Origin: Candidatus Gastranaerophilales bacterium
GTDB taxonomy: Bacteria; Cyanobacteriota; Vampirovibrionia; Gastranaerophilales; Gastranaerophilaceae
NCBI GenBank assembly: GCA_944325705.1
Contig: CALVBB010000007.1
Location: 1 to 64,000, forward strand
DNA length: 64,000 nucleotides
Reading direction: 5' to 3'
The notes under the pieces are model-generated. The model ran no database searches and was not told the origin of the DNA. It saw nothing but the letters and a program-made list of their open reading frames with translations. Shown here piece by piece: positions 25,834-34,134 of the stretch. Each line of letters starts with the position of its first letter. Position 1 is the stretch's first letter. The position numbers were made by a program, and so were the translations under genes.

Positions 25834-27834
25834 ATGAATGAATTATTAAACAGATTAAAAAATAGTGTCAATAAGCAGATACTCAATAAGGTTGACAGAG
25901 CACTGTTGGAACAATATAAATTTGTTCCAATTAGTGTTAAGGATAAATTCCTTTTTGTTGCTATTGAAACTACATCTGATAAAGAGGCTATAAACGCGAA
26001 GCTGCGCCAGTATTTCCCATATCAGATAAAATTCATTCAGGTGCCGGGTAATGACCTGTCACAATTGGTAGCAGAATTGCTCGGCGGAAACAACGGCGGC
26101 GCTCAAGAATCTGTTCAGGCAAAACTCGGGGAACTGTTAATCCAGAAGGGTTATATTACTGATGTGCAGCTTCTGCAGGCGCTTGCTGAAAGTAAGCGGC
26201 AAAAAACTCCTATCGGTTCGATGCTCTTTAAACTAGGGTTCATTTCTCTTGAGCAGTTGAAAGAAATCCTTCATATTCAGACCGGTTTTGAAGTCGTTAC
26301 CGCAGACCAACTTGCATCTCAATCTAAATATATTGATCTTTTGCCGGAAGATTTTATCAAAAATAACAGAATTATTCCGGTGTCATCTGATGGGAAAACT
26401 TTGCTTCTGGGGGTTGTTTCTCCTGTTAAGCCTGATGTGTTGAAACAAATTATCTTTTTAACTGGTCAGAATCCTAAGCAGTTGTTGATGACTCACTTTG
26501 AGTTTGAAAACGCTATGAATACATTCTTCAGCCAGAGTAAAAAAGAAACCCAGCAGATAATTAAACAGATTGAAGAAGAGAGTGAAACTTTTCAGGTTGA
26601 ATCTTCTCTTGCTGACCTGGTTGATAGCGAACTTCAGGATTCGAGCGGTTCAATTGCAAAATTCGTTAACCAGATTATTACAACAGCAATTGATACAAAA
26701 GTTTCCGATATTCACATCGAGCCGCGTCTGACAGGCTATATAGTGAGATACAGAAAAGACGGTATGCTCTCAAAAGTTCTTGATATTCCGTCGAAAGTTG
26801 AAACCTCCGTAATTGCCCGTTTTAAAGTTCTTTCAAGGATGAATATTGCTGAACACAGAAGGCCTCAGGATGGTACGTTCTCAATTAAGTATAAAAACTG
26901 TTCTTATGACTTCCGTATTAACACCCTTCCTGTTGCAGGAAAGGAAAAGGTTTGTATCCGTATCTTAGCACCGGCAGTCAGTTTGAATGCTGATGATAAG
27001 GATATTAAACTTGTCGGCGGAACTCCTGAGGATATTGCCAAAATTAAAAATATGGTAACCTGTCCTAACGGTATTATTCTCACATCAGGGCCTACAGGTT
27101 CAGGTAAAACAACAACGCTTTATTCTGTATTGAAAAGTTTGAACGATGAGGACGTTAATATTACAACAATTGAGGACCCGATAGAAATTAAACTTGAAGG
27201 GATTAACCAGTCACAGATTAACGCGAAAGCAGGTATCACGTTCGCCTCATGTATGCGTGCGATATTAAGACAGGACCCTGATATTATCCTTGTCGGTGAA
27301 ATCCGTGACTATGAAACACTAGAAATCGCTGTTTCTGCAGCGTTAACAGGTCACCTCGTGCTAAGTACGGTTCACACCAACTCTGCTGCAGCAACCGTTA
27401 CCCGTATGATTGAAATGGGTGCAAAAGATTACCTTGTAGCCTCTACTCTTTCCGGTGTAATTGCACAGCGTCTTGTAAGAAAACTCTGTGATGACTGTAA
27501 AGAAGAATATTACCCTTCATACGAGGAAGCAAGCCAAATTTCTGCAGATGAAGAAGAAATCCAAAAACTGATGAAAACCCCGATATACAGAGCAAGAGGA
27601 TGTAACAAATGCGGGTTCTCCGGTTATGTAGGACGTCTTGGCGTGTATGAGATTATGACAATCAATAAGGAAATCAAAAAGTTAGTTGCGGACGGCGCCC
27701 ATGATATTGAAATTGAAGAAGCTGCTGTCAGAAACGGAATGAGAACGCTGCATCAGTCTTGTATGGGGCATATCCTTAACGGGCAGACAACTATCAGTGA
27801 ATTTGTACGTGTTCTCGGTATTGTTAATGAATAG
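25834..27834 (+). CDS. pilB: type IV pilus assembly ATPase PilB/GspE family
   Basis: Cytoplasmic hexameric ATPase that powers pilus extension. 666 residues. Residues ~90-150 (AKLGELLIQKGYITDVQLLQ...GSMLFKLGFISLEQL) match the MshEN/T2SSE N-domain pattern; this domain binds c-di-GMP in some homologues, but the first motif Arg is Lys here. Walker A GPTGSGKTTT is at ~419, Walker B is ILVGEIRD, the His box TVHTNSA is present, and a zinc-finger Cys set CDDC...CNKC lies at ~552-592. 22 nt after pilQ. Confidence 0.95.
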   Translation: MNELLNRLKNSVNKQILNKVDRALLEQYKFVPISVKDKFLFVAIETTSDKEAINAKLRQYFPYQIKFIQVPGNDLSQLVAELLGGNNGGAQESVQAKLGELLIQKGYITDVQLLQALAESKRQKTPIGSMLFKLGFISLEQLKEILHIQTGFEVVTADQLASQSKYIDLLPEDFIKNNRIIPVSSDGKTLLLGVVSPVKPDVLKQIIFLTGQNPKQLLMTHFEFENAMNTFFSQSKKETQQIIKQIEEESETFQVESSLADLVDSELQDSSGSIAKFVNQIITTAIDTKVSDIHIEPRLTGYIVRYRKDGMLSKVLDIPSKVETSVIARFKVLSRMNIAEHRRPQDGTFSIKYKNCSYDFRINTLPVAGKEKVCIRILAPAVSLNADDKDIKLVGGTPEDIAKIKNMVTCPNGIILTSGPTGSGKTTTLYSVLKSLNDEDVNITTIEDPIEIKLEGINQSQINAKAGITFASCMRAILRQDPDIILVGEIRDYETLEIAVSAALTGHLVLSTVHTNSAAATVTRMIEMGAKDYLVASTLSGVIAQRLVRKLCDDCKEEYYPSYEEASQISADEEEIQKLMKTPIYRARGCNKCGFSGYVGRLGVYEIMTINKEIKKLVADGAHDIEIEEAAVRNGMRTLHQSCMGHILNGQTTISEFVRVLGIVNE

Positions 27835-27841
27835 GTGAAAA

Positions 27842-29065
27842 ATGGCAATTTATAACTACGTAGCACTAAGAAATAACAAAGATATAGTAAAAGGTAAAGT
27901 TGAAGCGGAGGATTTGCGCGACGCCCGTGAAAAGGTAAGAAGCCTCGGTTTTTTACCTACAAAGGTTTATGAAGAAAAGCTCGGAAGTGACAATAAAAAG
28001 GAAGCCGCAGTTTCTGTAAAAGGCGGTCAGATGAAAACGCTCGGACTTTCCGAGAAGATGGACTTTACTTCAACACTTCAAATTCTTGCATCATCTGGTA
28101 TCCCGATGATTGAATCTTTGATGTTTATTGAAAACGATGCGGCAAAATTAAAAATCAGACTTGTTGCAAAGGAATTGAGGCGTCAGATTATGGCTGGTGC
28201 AACATTCGCGGATACAATTGCAAAGTATCCGAATCAGTTCGGACAAATTTATATCGGTTTGTGTAAGGCCGGTGAAGATTCCGGTGAACTCGAAAAAACT
28301 TTAGGCCGACTGCTTGAACTTCTTACAAAACAGGCAAATATTCGAGGTAAGGTTATCGGAACACTGATGTACCCTATGTTCGTTATTGTGCTGGCGGTTA
28401 TTATTGTACTTGTCATGTTGATGTTCGTATTCCCTGTATTCAAAGATATGTTTGAAGGTATGGGTAAAGAACTTCCGTGGATTACACAGACTTTGATGGA
28501 TGCAGGTCTGTTTTTGAAAAAATTCTGGTATTTAGTGCCGTTTATGCTCGGTTCTGTTACAGCAACAATCATATTCCTGTTCAAATGGGAGCCGAGTAAA
28601 CGTAAAATTGACGATTTTACTTTAAAAGTTCCAATTTTGTCAGATTTGATGCAGTATTCAAACTTTGCAAACTTTGTTGCGGTTATGCAGGTTGCTTATG
28701 ATGCGGGTGTTCCTATTGTTGAATGTTTGTATCTTTCAAACTTAACCCTAACAAACTTTACACTGAAAGAAAAGATTGAAAAGGCAACCGGTATGGTACA
28801 GCAGGGGCAGCACCTTTCTGTTGCATTGAGAACAACCGGTTCTGTGCCGAAGATGATTTTGTTTATGATAGCAACCGGCGAACAGTCAGGTCGTCTGGGC
28901 GATATGCTATTGCAGGCAACCAAATATATTGATAAAAAGCTTGATGATATTATTGATACCATGACCAAGATGATTGAGCCGTTAATGCTTATCGTAATCG
29001 GTTCTATCGTATTAACTCTGGCATTAGCATTGTACCTGCCTCTGTTCGGTTCTTATATGTCATAG
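27842..29065 (+). CDS. pilC: type IV pilus inner-membrane platform protein PilC/GspF
   Basis: Inner-membrane platform on which PilB turns. 407 residues with two repeated GspF domains: the first around MDFTSTLQILASSGIPMIESL, the second around FANFVAVMQVAYDAGVPIVE and ATGEQSGRLGDML. Three membrane segments (~175-200, ~225-245, ~375-400). Starts 7 nt after pilB and is followed 8 nt later by an SDR gene. Confidence 0.95.
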   Translation: MAIYNYVALRNNKDIVKGKVEAEDLRDAREKVRSLGFLPTKVYEEKLGSDNKKEAAVSVKGGQMKTLGLSEKMDFTSTLQILASSGIPMIESLMFIENDAAKLKIRLVAKELRRQIMAGATFADTIAKYPNQFGQIYIGLCKAGEDSGELEKTLGRLLELLTKQANIRGKVIGTLMYPMFVIVLAVIIVLVMLMFVFPVFKDMFEGMGKELPWITQTLMDAGLFLKKFWYLVPFMLGSVTATIIFLFKWEPSKRKIDDFTLKVPILSDLMQYSNFANFVAVMQVAYDAGVPIVECLYLSNLTLTNFTLKEKIEKATGMVQQGQHLSVALRTTGSVPKMILFMIATGEQSGRLGDMLLQATKYIDKKLDDIIDTMTKMIEPLMLIVIGSIVLTLALALYLPLFGSYMS

Positions 29066-29073
29066 GAGCAGCG

Positions 29074-29898
29074 ATGGAGCCGCAGAACAGGAAGGTCTAT
29101 GTAATTACAGGCGCAACATCCGGTATCGGGAAAGCTTTGCTTGAGGAATTTTCTAAAGATTCGATAGTTTTTGCCGGCTACCGTAACGCAAGATACGAAG
29201 CTGAACTTTCTAAATTGCCTGATGTTATCCCGTTCTTTATAGATATGGAAAAGCCTTATACAATAAGCGGGGCGGTGGAGTTTATAAAACACAAAACAGA
29301 CAGGGTTGACGTTTTGATAAACGCTGCGGGCTGTGTTGTTGCAGGTGCAGTTGAACATATTGCGGCAAGCCGTATCAGAAAGCAGTTTGAGGTTAATACG
29401 TTTTCACACCTTGAATTTACTCAGAAACTTTTGCCGCTGTTGAATGAGGGGCGGGTTATCAACATAAGTTCAATGGCAAGTTTCGGAATATTTCCGTTTG
29501 TAGCACCATACTGTGCTTCAAAAAGGGCGCTCGACATTCTGTTTAATTCTATGAGCCTGGAAATGCACGACGGGCCGGAAATTATTTCCGTAAAACCTGG
29601 TGTTATTGCAACTCCTCTGTGGCAAAAGTCGCTTGAATTAAACAAAAGCGCCCTTGAAAATGATGAGGAATATTCAAAAGAGATGCGTTATATGGAGGCA
29701 AATGCTCTAAAAAACGGGCAAAAAGGACTTCCTGTTGAGCGTGTTGTGAAACTTATTAAAAAAGTTTCAATTACAAAAAATCCAAAGCCTTCTTATACCG
29801 TTGGCGTTGATGCTTTTTTCTCGGAATTAATATCAAAGCTGCCGCAAAATCTCATAAATTTTCTTATAAAAACAGGGATGAAGAAAAAGTTCGGTTAA
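29074..29898 (+). CDS. short-chain dehydrogenase/reductase
   Basis: Classical SDR, 274 residues: TGATSGIGK cofactor loop, NAAG-type segment (INAAGCVVAG), catalytic Ser in NISSMAS and Y-x3-K in YCASK. It has a hydrophobic, Lys-rich C-terminus (INFLIKTGMKKKFG) that could touch the membrane. The AGGAG ribosome binding site lies at the pilC stop, so it is in the pilus operon by position, although a role in pili is not implied. Confidence 0.85.
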   Translation: MEPQNRKVYVITGATSGIGKALLEEFSKDSIVFAGYRNARYEAELSKLPDVIPFFIDMEKPYTISGAVEFIKHKTDRVDVLINAAGCVVAGAVEHIAASRIRKQFEVNTFSHLEFTQKLLPLLNEGRVINISSMASFGIFPFVAPYCASKRALDILFNSMSLEMHDGPEIISVKPGVIATPLWQKSLELNKSALENDEEYSKEMRYMEANALKNGQKGLPVERVVKLIKKVSITKNPKPSYTVGVDAFFSELISKLPQNLINFLIKTGMKKKFG

Positions 29899-30131
29899 GT
29901 TCTCTTTTTAAGGTAGATGTCATAGCCGAGAATATCCGCAATTTCCGCAAGTTCTGACACCCTGAAGGTTTTGTTGCGGAGTTTGTTGCCGAGATTTCTT
30001 ATGCTGTCGTGTTTTCCGTATTTGTGGTTAACTTCTTCTTTAAGTTTAAGCATTGTAATACCCTGAATTGCTGCCAGAAATTTAATCTGTTCCTTCAGGT
30101 TTTTGGTTTCAAGCGGATATTCTGTACTCAT
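29895..30131 (-). CDS. small helix-turn-helix protein divergent from a pilin
   Basis: 78 residues. The C-terminal half (SIRNLGNKLRNKTFRVSEL followed by AEIADILGYDIYL) fits the last helices of XRE-like phage-type DNA-binding proteins, with an unusual insert after the second helix (NHKYGKHDS). It is divergent from the pilin at 30240, and a perfect palindrome (30180-30195) lies between -35 and -10 of the pilin promoter. Autogenous and pilin control is therefore the natural guess, not shown. No good ribosome binding site is visible; TATCAT lies close to the ATG, suggesting a very short leader. Confidence 0.65.
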   Translation of the reverse strand: MSTEYPLETKNLKEQIKFLAAIQGITMLKLKEEVNHKYGKHDSIRNLGNKLRNKTFRVSELAEIADILGYDIYLKKRT

Positions 30132-30170
30132 CCTCTAATGATACTATTTAATGCAATAATAACAAAATGA

Positions 30171-30199
30171 TTGACTTAGTACACTATATAGTGTATAAT
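30171..30199 (+). promoter_or_regulatory. pilin promoter with palindromic operator
   Basis: TTGACT (30171-30176), a 17-nt spacer and perfect TATAAT (30194-30199). The spacer holds TACACTATATAGTGTA (30180-30195), a perfect 16-bp palindrome overlapping the -10, as expected for a repressor site. Confidence 0.75.
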
Positions 30200-30239
30200 G
30201 GAATTAAATAATGCGTTTTATTTAATTTGGAGGATTATT

Positions 30240-30989
30240 ATGAGAAGTTTCAACGGATTTACTTTGGCTGAAGTTCTTATTACGCTGGGGATTATCGGAG
30301 TGGTTGCTGCGATGACAATGCCGTCATTAATACAAAAAAATCAGGATAAAGAACTCATCTCCAGAATAAAAAAGACTTATTCTGATATAAGTAATGCTGT
30401 ATTAAGGGCTCAGACTGATTTTGGTGCAGTAGGAAATAATTCAATTCTTTTTAATCCTAGTAATACAGCCGTTGAAAATTCAGAAAAGTTTGTTAAATAT
30501 TTTAATGGTGCTAAGTTGTGTAAATCAAAAACTGACAAAGGATGTGCAAAATATTATTATGATTTAAAATATGCTACAACAAAAGTTGATGGTTCGGGCC
30601 AAACTGTAGTAGATACAAGTAATTATCCTAAAATTATTTTAAACAGCGGAGCCGTTCTTGCAATTGTTCAATACAACAATCCGGATTGTTATAAATTGGA
30701 AACAGTTAGTGTTGTTGACGAATACGGACGGCCTATAAAAAATCCTGACGGTACTAATAAAACTGGCACATGGAAAAATACCCGTTGTGCCTTAATACGT
30801 ATGGATGTAAACGGTCCTAAACAGCCAAATCAATACGGAAGGGATGCTTTCGGGCTTGCTGTACTCAAAGAAAAGGTTTCTGTTGAAGGCTGGAGCTTTG
30901 TTGGAAGTGCCAGTTTACAAAATATATTGTCAGGTAATGATGAATTTGTTTATACAAATTATTCTAAAGGTCAAACTATTGATTTTTAA
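30240..30989 (+). CDS. type IV pilin-like protein
   Basis: 249 residues from the ATG at 30240 (GGAGG 7 nt upstream). A short leader MRSFNG is cleaved before FTLAEVLITLGIIG, here with the canonical Gly at -1. Two Cys pairs (LCKSKTDKGC; DCYK...RC) may form disulphides. The shared signature DVNGPKQPNQYGRDAF is near the C-terminus. It has its own promoter and palindromic operator and a divergent HTH gene, so it is regulated separately from the pilus machinery operon that ends just upstream. Confidence 0.88.
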   Translation: MRSFNGFTLAEVLITLGIIGVVAAMTMPSLIQKNQDKELISRIKKTYSDISNAVLRAQTDFGAVGNNSILFNPSNTAVENSEKFVKYFNGAKLCKSKTDKGCAKYYYDLKYATTKVDGSGQTVVDTSNYPKIILNSGAVLAIVQYNNPDCYKLETVSVVDEYGRPIKNPDGTNKTGTWKNTRCALIRMDVNGPKQPNQYGRDAFGLAVLKEKVSVEGWSFVGSASLQNILSGNDEFVYTNYSKGQTIDF

Positions 30990-31063
30990 AAGATTTTTAT
31001 TCCCTTACTGAATAATTACAAAATACCGTATTCATGCTAAAGTTATTTTGTAGAGGTAAACCT

Positions 31064-32380
31064 ATGAATAAAAAAATAGCTTTAGTAAACCATGGATGTG
31101 CAAAAAATCTTGTTGATTCAGAACTCATGCTCGGACTTCTTGCCGAAAAAGGATATGAAATTACGCTTGATGATAATGACGCCGATGTTGTAATTGTGAA
31201 CACCTGTTCTTTTATCCACGATGCCGAGCAGGAATCCGTTCAATCAATTCTGCAGATGGTGAACGACGGGAAAAAGGTTATCGTGACAGGCTGCCTGCCT
31301 CAGAAGCATAAAAACGAACTTAAAGAAGCCATTCCGGAAGTTTGTGCTATGATTGGCACCTCCGACTTAAAAGAGATTGTTTCTGTTGTTGAACAGGTTT
31401 TGAATAAGCAGAATGACGAATATGTTGCAAAGATTTCCGAAAAACCGGAGTACATTTATCCGGAAAACGTCAAGCGCCAGCAGATTACAATGGGTGCAAG
31501 CTCCTATATAAAAGTTGCCGACGGCTGCAACTATCACTGCGGATACTGTATTATTCCGCAATTGCGCGGGGCATATCATTCCAGAACAATCGAGAATATT
31601 GTAGAAGAGGCAAAAGAACTGGTCGCAAAAGGGGTTACGGAAATTGTTCTTATTGCGCAGGATACTACAAGCTACGGTATTGATATTTACGGCAAACCCT
31701 CTCTTGCCAAGCTTCTTAAAGAACTGAATAAAATTGAAGGGCTCGGGTGGATAAGGATTATGTATGCTTACCCGTCGCAGATGACTGACGAACTTATCCA
31801 CGCAATAGCAACGCTTGATAAAGTCGTTAAATATATTGATATTCCGCTCCAGCACTACGATAAGGAAATTCTTGAAGCAATGCGCCGCCCTGCATTTGAT
31901 TATGATGTTTTAATTAAAAAACTGCGGGATAAAATTCCGGGTGTTGCTATCCGTACGGCATTTATCGTCGGCTATCCGGGTGAAACCGATGAACAGTTTA
32001 ACAGGCTGTATGAATTCGTAAAACGTGCAAGATTTGACAGAATGGGGGTTTTTGAATATTCCAGAGAAAAAAACACAACCTCTTATTCAATGGAACATCA
32101 GGTTCCGAAAAAGTTGAAGCACAAACGCTATAAAGAACTTATGTCACTGCAGCAGCAAATTTCTTACGAAATTAATCAGACTTATATCGGAAAAACTTTA
32201 CCTTGCATAGTTGAGGGATATACAGATGACGGTGTTGTGATAATGCGCTCACAGCATGATGCACCGGAAATTGACGGGTTGGTTTACGGCAGAAGCGAAA
32301 GACCTGTTGTTCCAGGGGATATTGAGGATGTTCTGATTGATAACGCTGATGAATACGACCTTTTTGGCGTAATTCAATAA
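31064..32380 (+). CDS. rimO: ribosomal protein S12 methylthiotransferase RimO
   Basis: Radical-SAM enzyme that methylthiolates an Asp of ribosomal protein S12. 438 residues from the ATG at 31064: N-terminal MTTase domain with three Cys (NHGCAKN, NTCSF, TGCLPQ), a radical-SAM C-x3-C-x2-C (CNYHCGYC, near residue 155) and a C-terminal TRAM domain. The word VDSELMLG identifies RimO over MiaB (family knowledge). Ten further in-frame codons upstream lack support. Confidence 0.95.
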   Translation: MNKKIALVNHGCAKNLVDSELMLGLLAEKGYEITLDDNDADVVIVNTCSFIHDAEQESVQSILQMVNDGKKVIVTGCLPQKHKNELKEAIPEVCAMIGTSDLKEIVSVVEQVLNKQNDEYVAKISEKPEYIYPENVKRQQITMGASSYIKVADGCNYHCGYCIIPQLRGAYHSRTIENIVEEAKELVAKGVTEIVLIAQDTTSYGIDIYGKPSLAKLLKELNKIEGLGWIRIMYAYPSQMTDELIHAIATLDKVVKYIDIPLQHYDKEILEAMRRPAFDYDVLIKKLRDKIPGVAIRTAFIVGYPGETDEQFNRLYEFVKRARFDRMGVFEYSREKNTTSYSMEHQVPKKLKHKRYKELMSLQQQISYEINQTYIGKTLPCIVEGYTDDGVVIMRSQHDAPEIDGLVYGRSERPVVPGDIEDVLIDNADEYDLFGVIQ

Positions 32381-32451
32381 TATTTCTTAAAATCCTATGT
32401 TAATCTGATGACTAATTTGACAAATTAGTGTAAAATTATCCCAAAAGGTTA

Positions 32452-33909
32452 ATGATGGAATTTGTAGGTAATTCGGAAGAAGAAAAAAGGCAGTTAACAG
32501 CAATCTTCAAAGATATGCTGAAGTATTCTCCTTCAAAAATTTGCGGAACTGCCGGCAATGCCATTATTGTTCCCGTTTATACAAGCCTTCTTCCGCCGGA
32601 ACAGTACGGGCTATATTCGCTCTCAATTGCACTTCTGTCATTCTTGTGTATCATATTTTCAGACTGGGTAGGACTTTCAGGTTTAAGGTTTTTCAGGCAG
32701 CACCAGCTTGCGCAGGATTTGCCGCGTTATTTGTCAGTACTGGTTTCTATCCTTGCAATAAACATTGGTGCAATGTTTTTGCTTGCATTTCTTTTTAGGC
32801 ATAATTTTTATTCATTTTTTAATATAGATGTAAAATATTTTGTTGCAATTTTATTTTTAATTATACCAGTTGCAATAAGAGCGTTGTTGTTTCAGCTTTT
32901 GAGGGCGCAGCTGAGGTCTGTTGCATTCACATTTTCAACAATTTTGAACCAGATAATGACAATAGGTCTTTCGGTATTTTTTATAAAAGCTTTTCATCTG
33001 GGTGCGCTGGCATTGCTTCTCGGAATGGGGATTTCAATTACGTTGATTGATATTTTATTGATTTATCAGAGTAATATTCTGGCATATTTCAGAGTACCTA
33101 AACTTCACATAAAAGTGCTGCTGCCTATTTTTGCTTACGGGGTTCCGATTGCAGCAACATCATTATCTGCCTGGATTATAAATCAAAGCAACAAATTTAT
33201 TATGAATAATATAAGCGGTTTTACAGATGTAGCCTACGTTGGTGTGGCTTACGGCGTGACGCTGCCTCTTTTGTTGACGATATTTTCTATAATAACAGTT
33301 GCCGCAATCCCCCGTATAATAAGAATGTACGAGGAAAATGTTGACGTGAGACCGATAATTTCCCGTTTTACAGGATATTACATATTGATTTCAATGCCGG
33401 TAATTACCGTCATGTCGCTTTACGCTTCTGATTTTGTTGGGATGCTTGCAAACGAAAAGTTTCATGAGGCTTATAGAATTATACCGTACTTTGCGTTCGG
33501 AACATTCTTTATGGGACTTACGGATTACACCACATTGCAGTACCATCTTGCGAATAAAACATACATAGAATTTATTATAAAACTTTTCTCCGGAATAGTA
33601 GGTATAGCCTTGAACATAATATTAATCCCGAAAGTAGGTCTGGAAGGTGTTGGTATGGCAACTCTGGGAGCGAATTTCTTATACTTTTTCCTTAGCGTTG
33701 TGATTGTTCTGCCGAATTTAGGGTTAATCTATCCTTACAGAATACTTTTGAGCATGCTTTTTGCTTTTATTCCAATGGGTGCCATGTATCAAATTATACA
33801 TAACATGATATATATTCCGGCTATAATACAAATGTGTCTGCTAATGGGAATATTTTATGCCTCTTATTATGTCGTGCGCTGCGCTTTCTTCCAAAAAACA
33901 CAGCAATAA
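32452..33909 (+). CDS. polysaccharide flippase (MATE/Wzx-like membrane protein)
   Basis: 485 residues with a polar N-terminus (~30) and about 12-14 hydrophobic segments. The arrangement (SLLPPEQYGLYSLSIALLSF near the start; paired helices with a central IINQSNKFIMNNI loop) fits the oligosaccharide flippase superfamily that moves lipid-linked glycans across the inner membrane. No other glycan genes adjoin, so the cargo is unknown. Two adjacent ATG codons (32452, 32455) are possible starts. Confidence 0.8.
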   Translation: MMEFVGNSEEEKRQLTAIFKDMLKYSPSKICGTAGNAIIVPVYTSLLPPEQYGLYSLSIALLSFLCIIFSDWVGLSGLRFFRQHQLAQDLPRYLSVLVSILAINIGAMFLLAFLFRHNFYSFFNIDVKYFVAILFLIIPVAIRALLFQLLRAQLRSVAFTFSTILNQIMTIGLSVFFIKAFHLGALALLLGMGISITLIDILLIYQSNILAYFRVPKLHIKVLLPIFAYGVPIAATSLSAWIINQSNKFIMNNISGFTDVAYVGVAYGVTLPLLLTIFSIITVAAIPRIIRMYEENVDVRPIISRFTGYYILISMPVITVMSLYASDFVGMLANEKFHEAYRIIPYFAFGTFFMGLTDYTTLQYHLANKTYIEFIIKLFSGIVGIALNIILIPKVGLEGVGMATLGANFLYFFLSVVIVLPNLGLIYPYRILLSMLFAFIPMGAMYQIIHNMIYIPAIIQMCLLMGIFYASYYVVRCAFFQKTQQ

Positions 33910-34030
33910 TTTTTGTAACAATTTTTAATAAAATAGCAATTATTTTTATTTTAAAACGTTTATTTAATTATGAAATGTATTTTGTGCTTATAAAAATATG
34001 TTAAGGAATATGAAAAAATTGACAAAAACG

Positions 34031-34059
34031 TTGGATATTTAAAGTATATCTGCTAAAAT
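34031..34059 (+). promoter_or_regulatory. putative extended -10 promoter of the giant adhesin
   Basis: TTGGAT (34031-34036), 17 nt, then TGC-TAAAAT (34051-34059). The same TGCTAAAAT extended -10 occurs upstream of rpsA. A TTGACA at 34019 is too far away to pair with it. About 75 nt of leader follow. Confidence 0.45.
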
Positions 34060-34134
34060 AAAAGTATAAAATATATTGAAATAACAAGCCGAATTAAGAA
34101 AAAAATCAAAAAATGTATTTGAAAGGAAGTTAAT

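Noticed and set aside
29074..29898. Pilus-specific role of the SDR behind pilC
   Set aside because: Position only; its motifs are those of a general SDR and two further SDR-type genes occur in the window.
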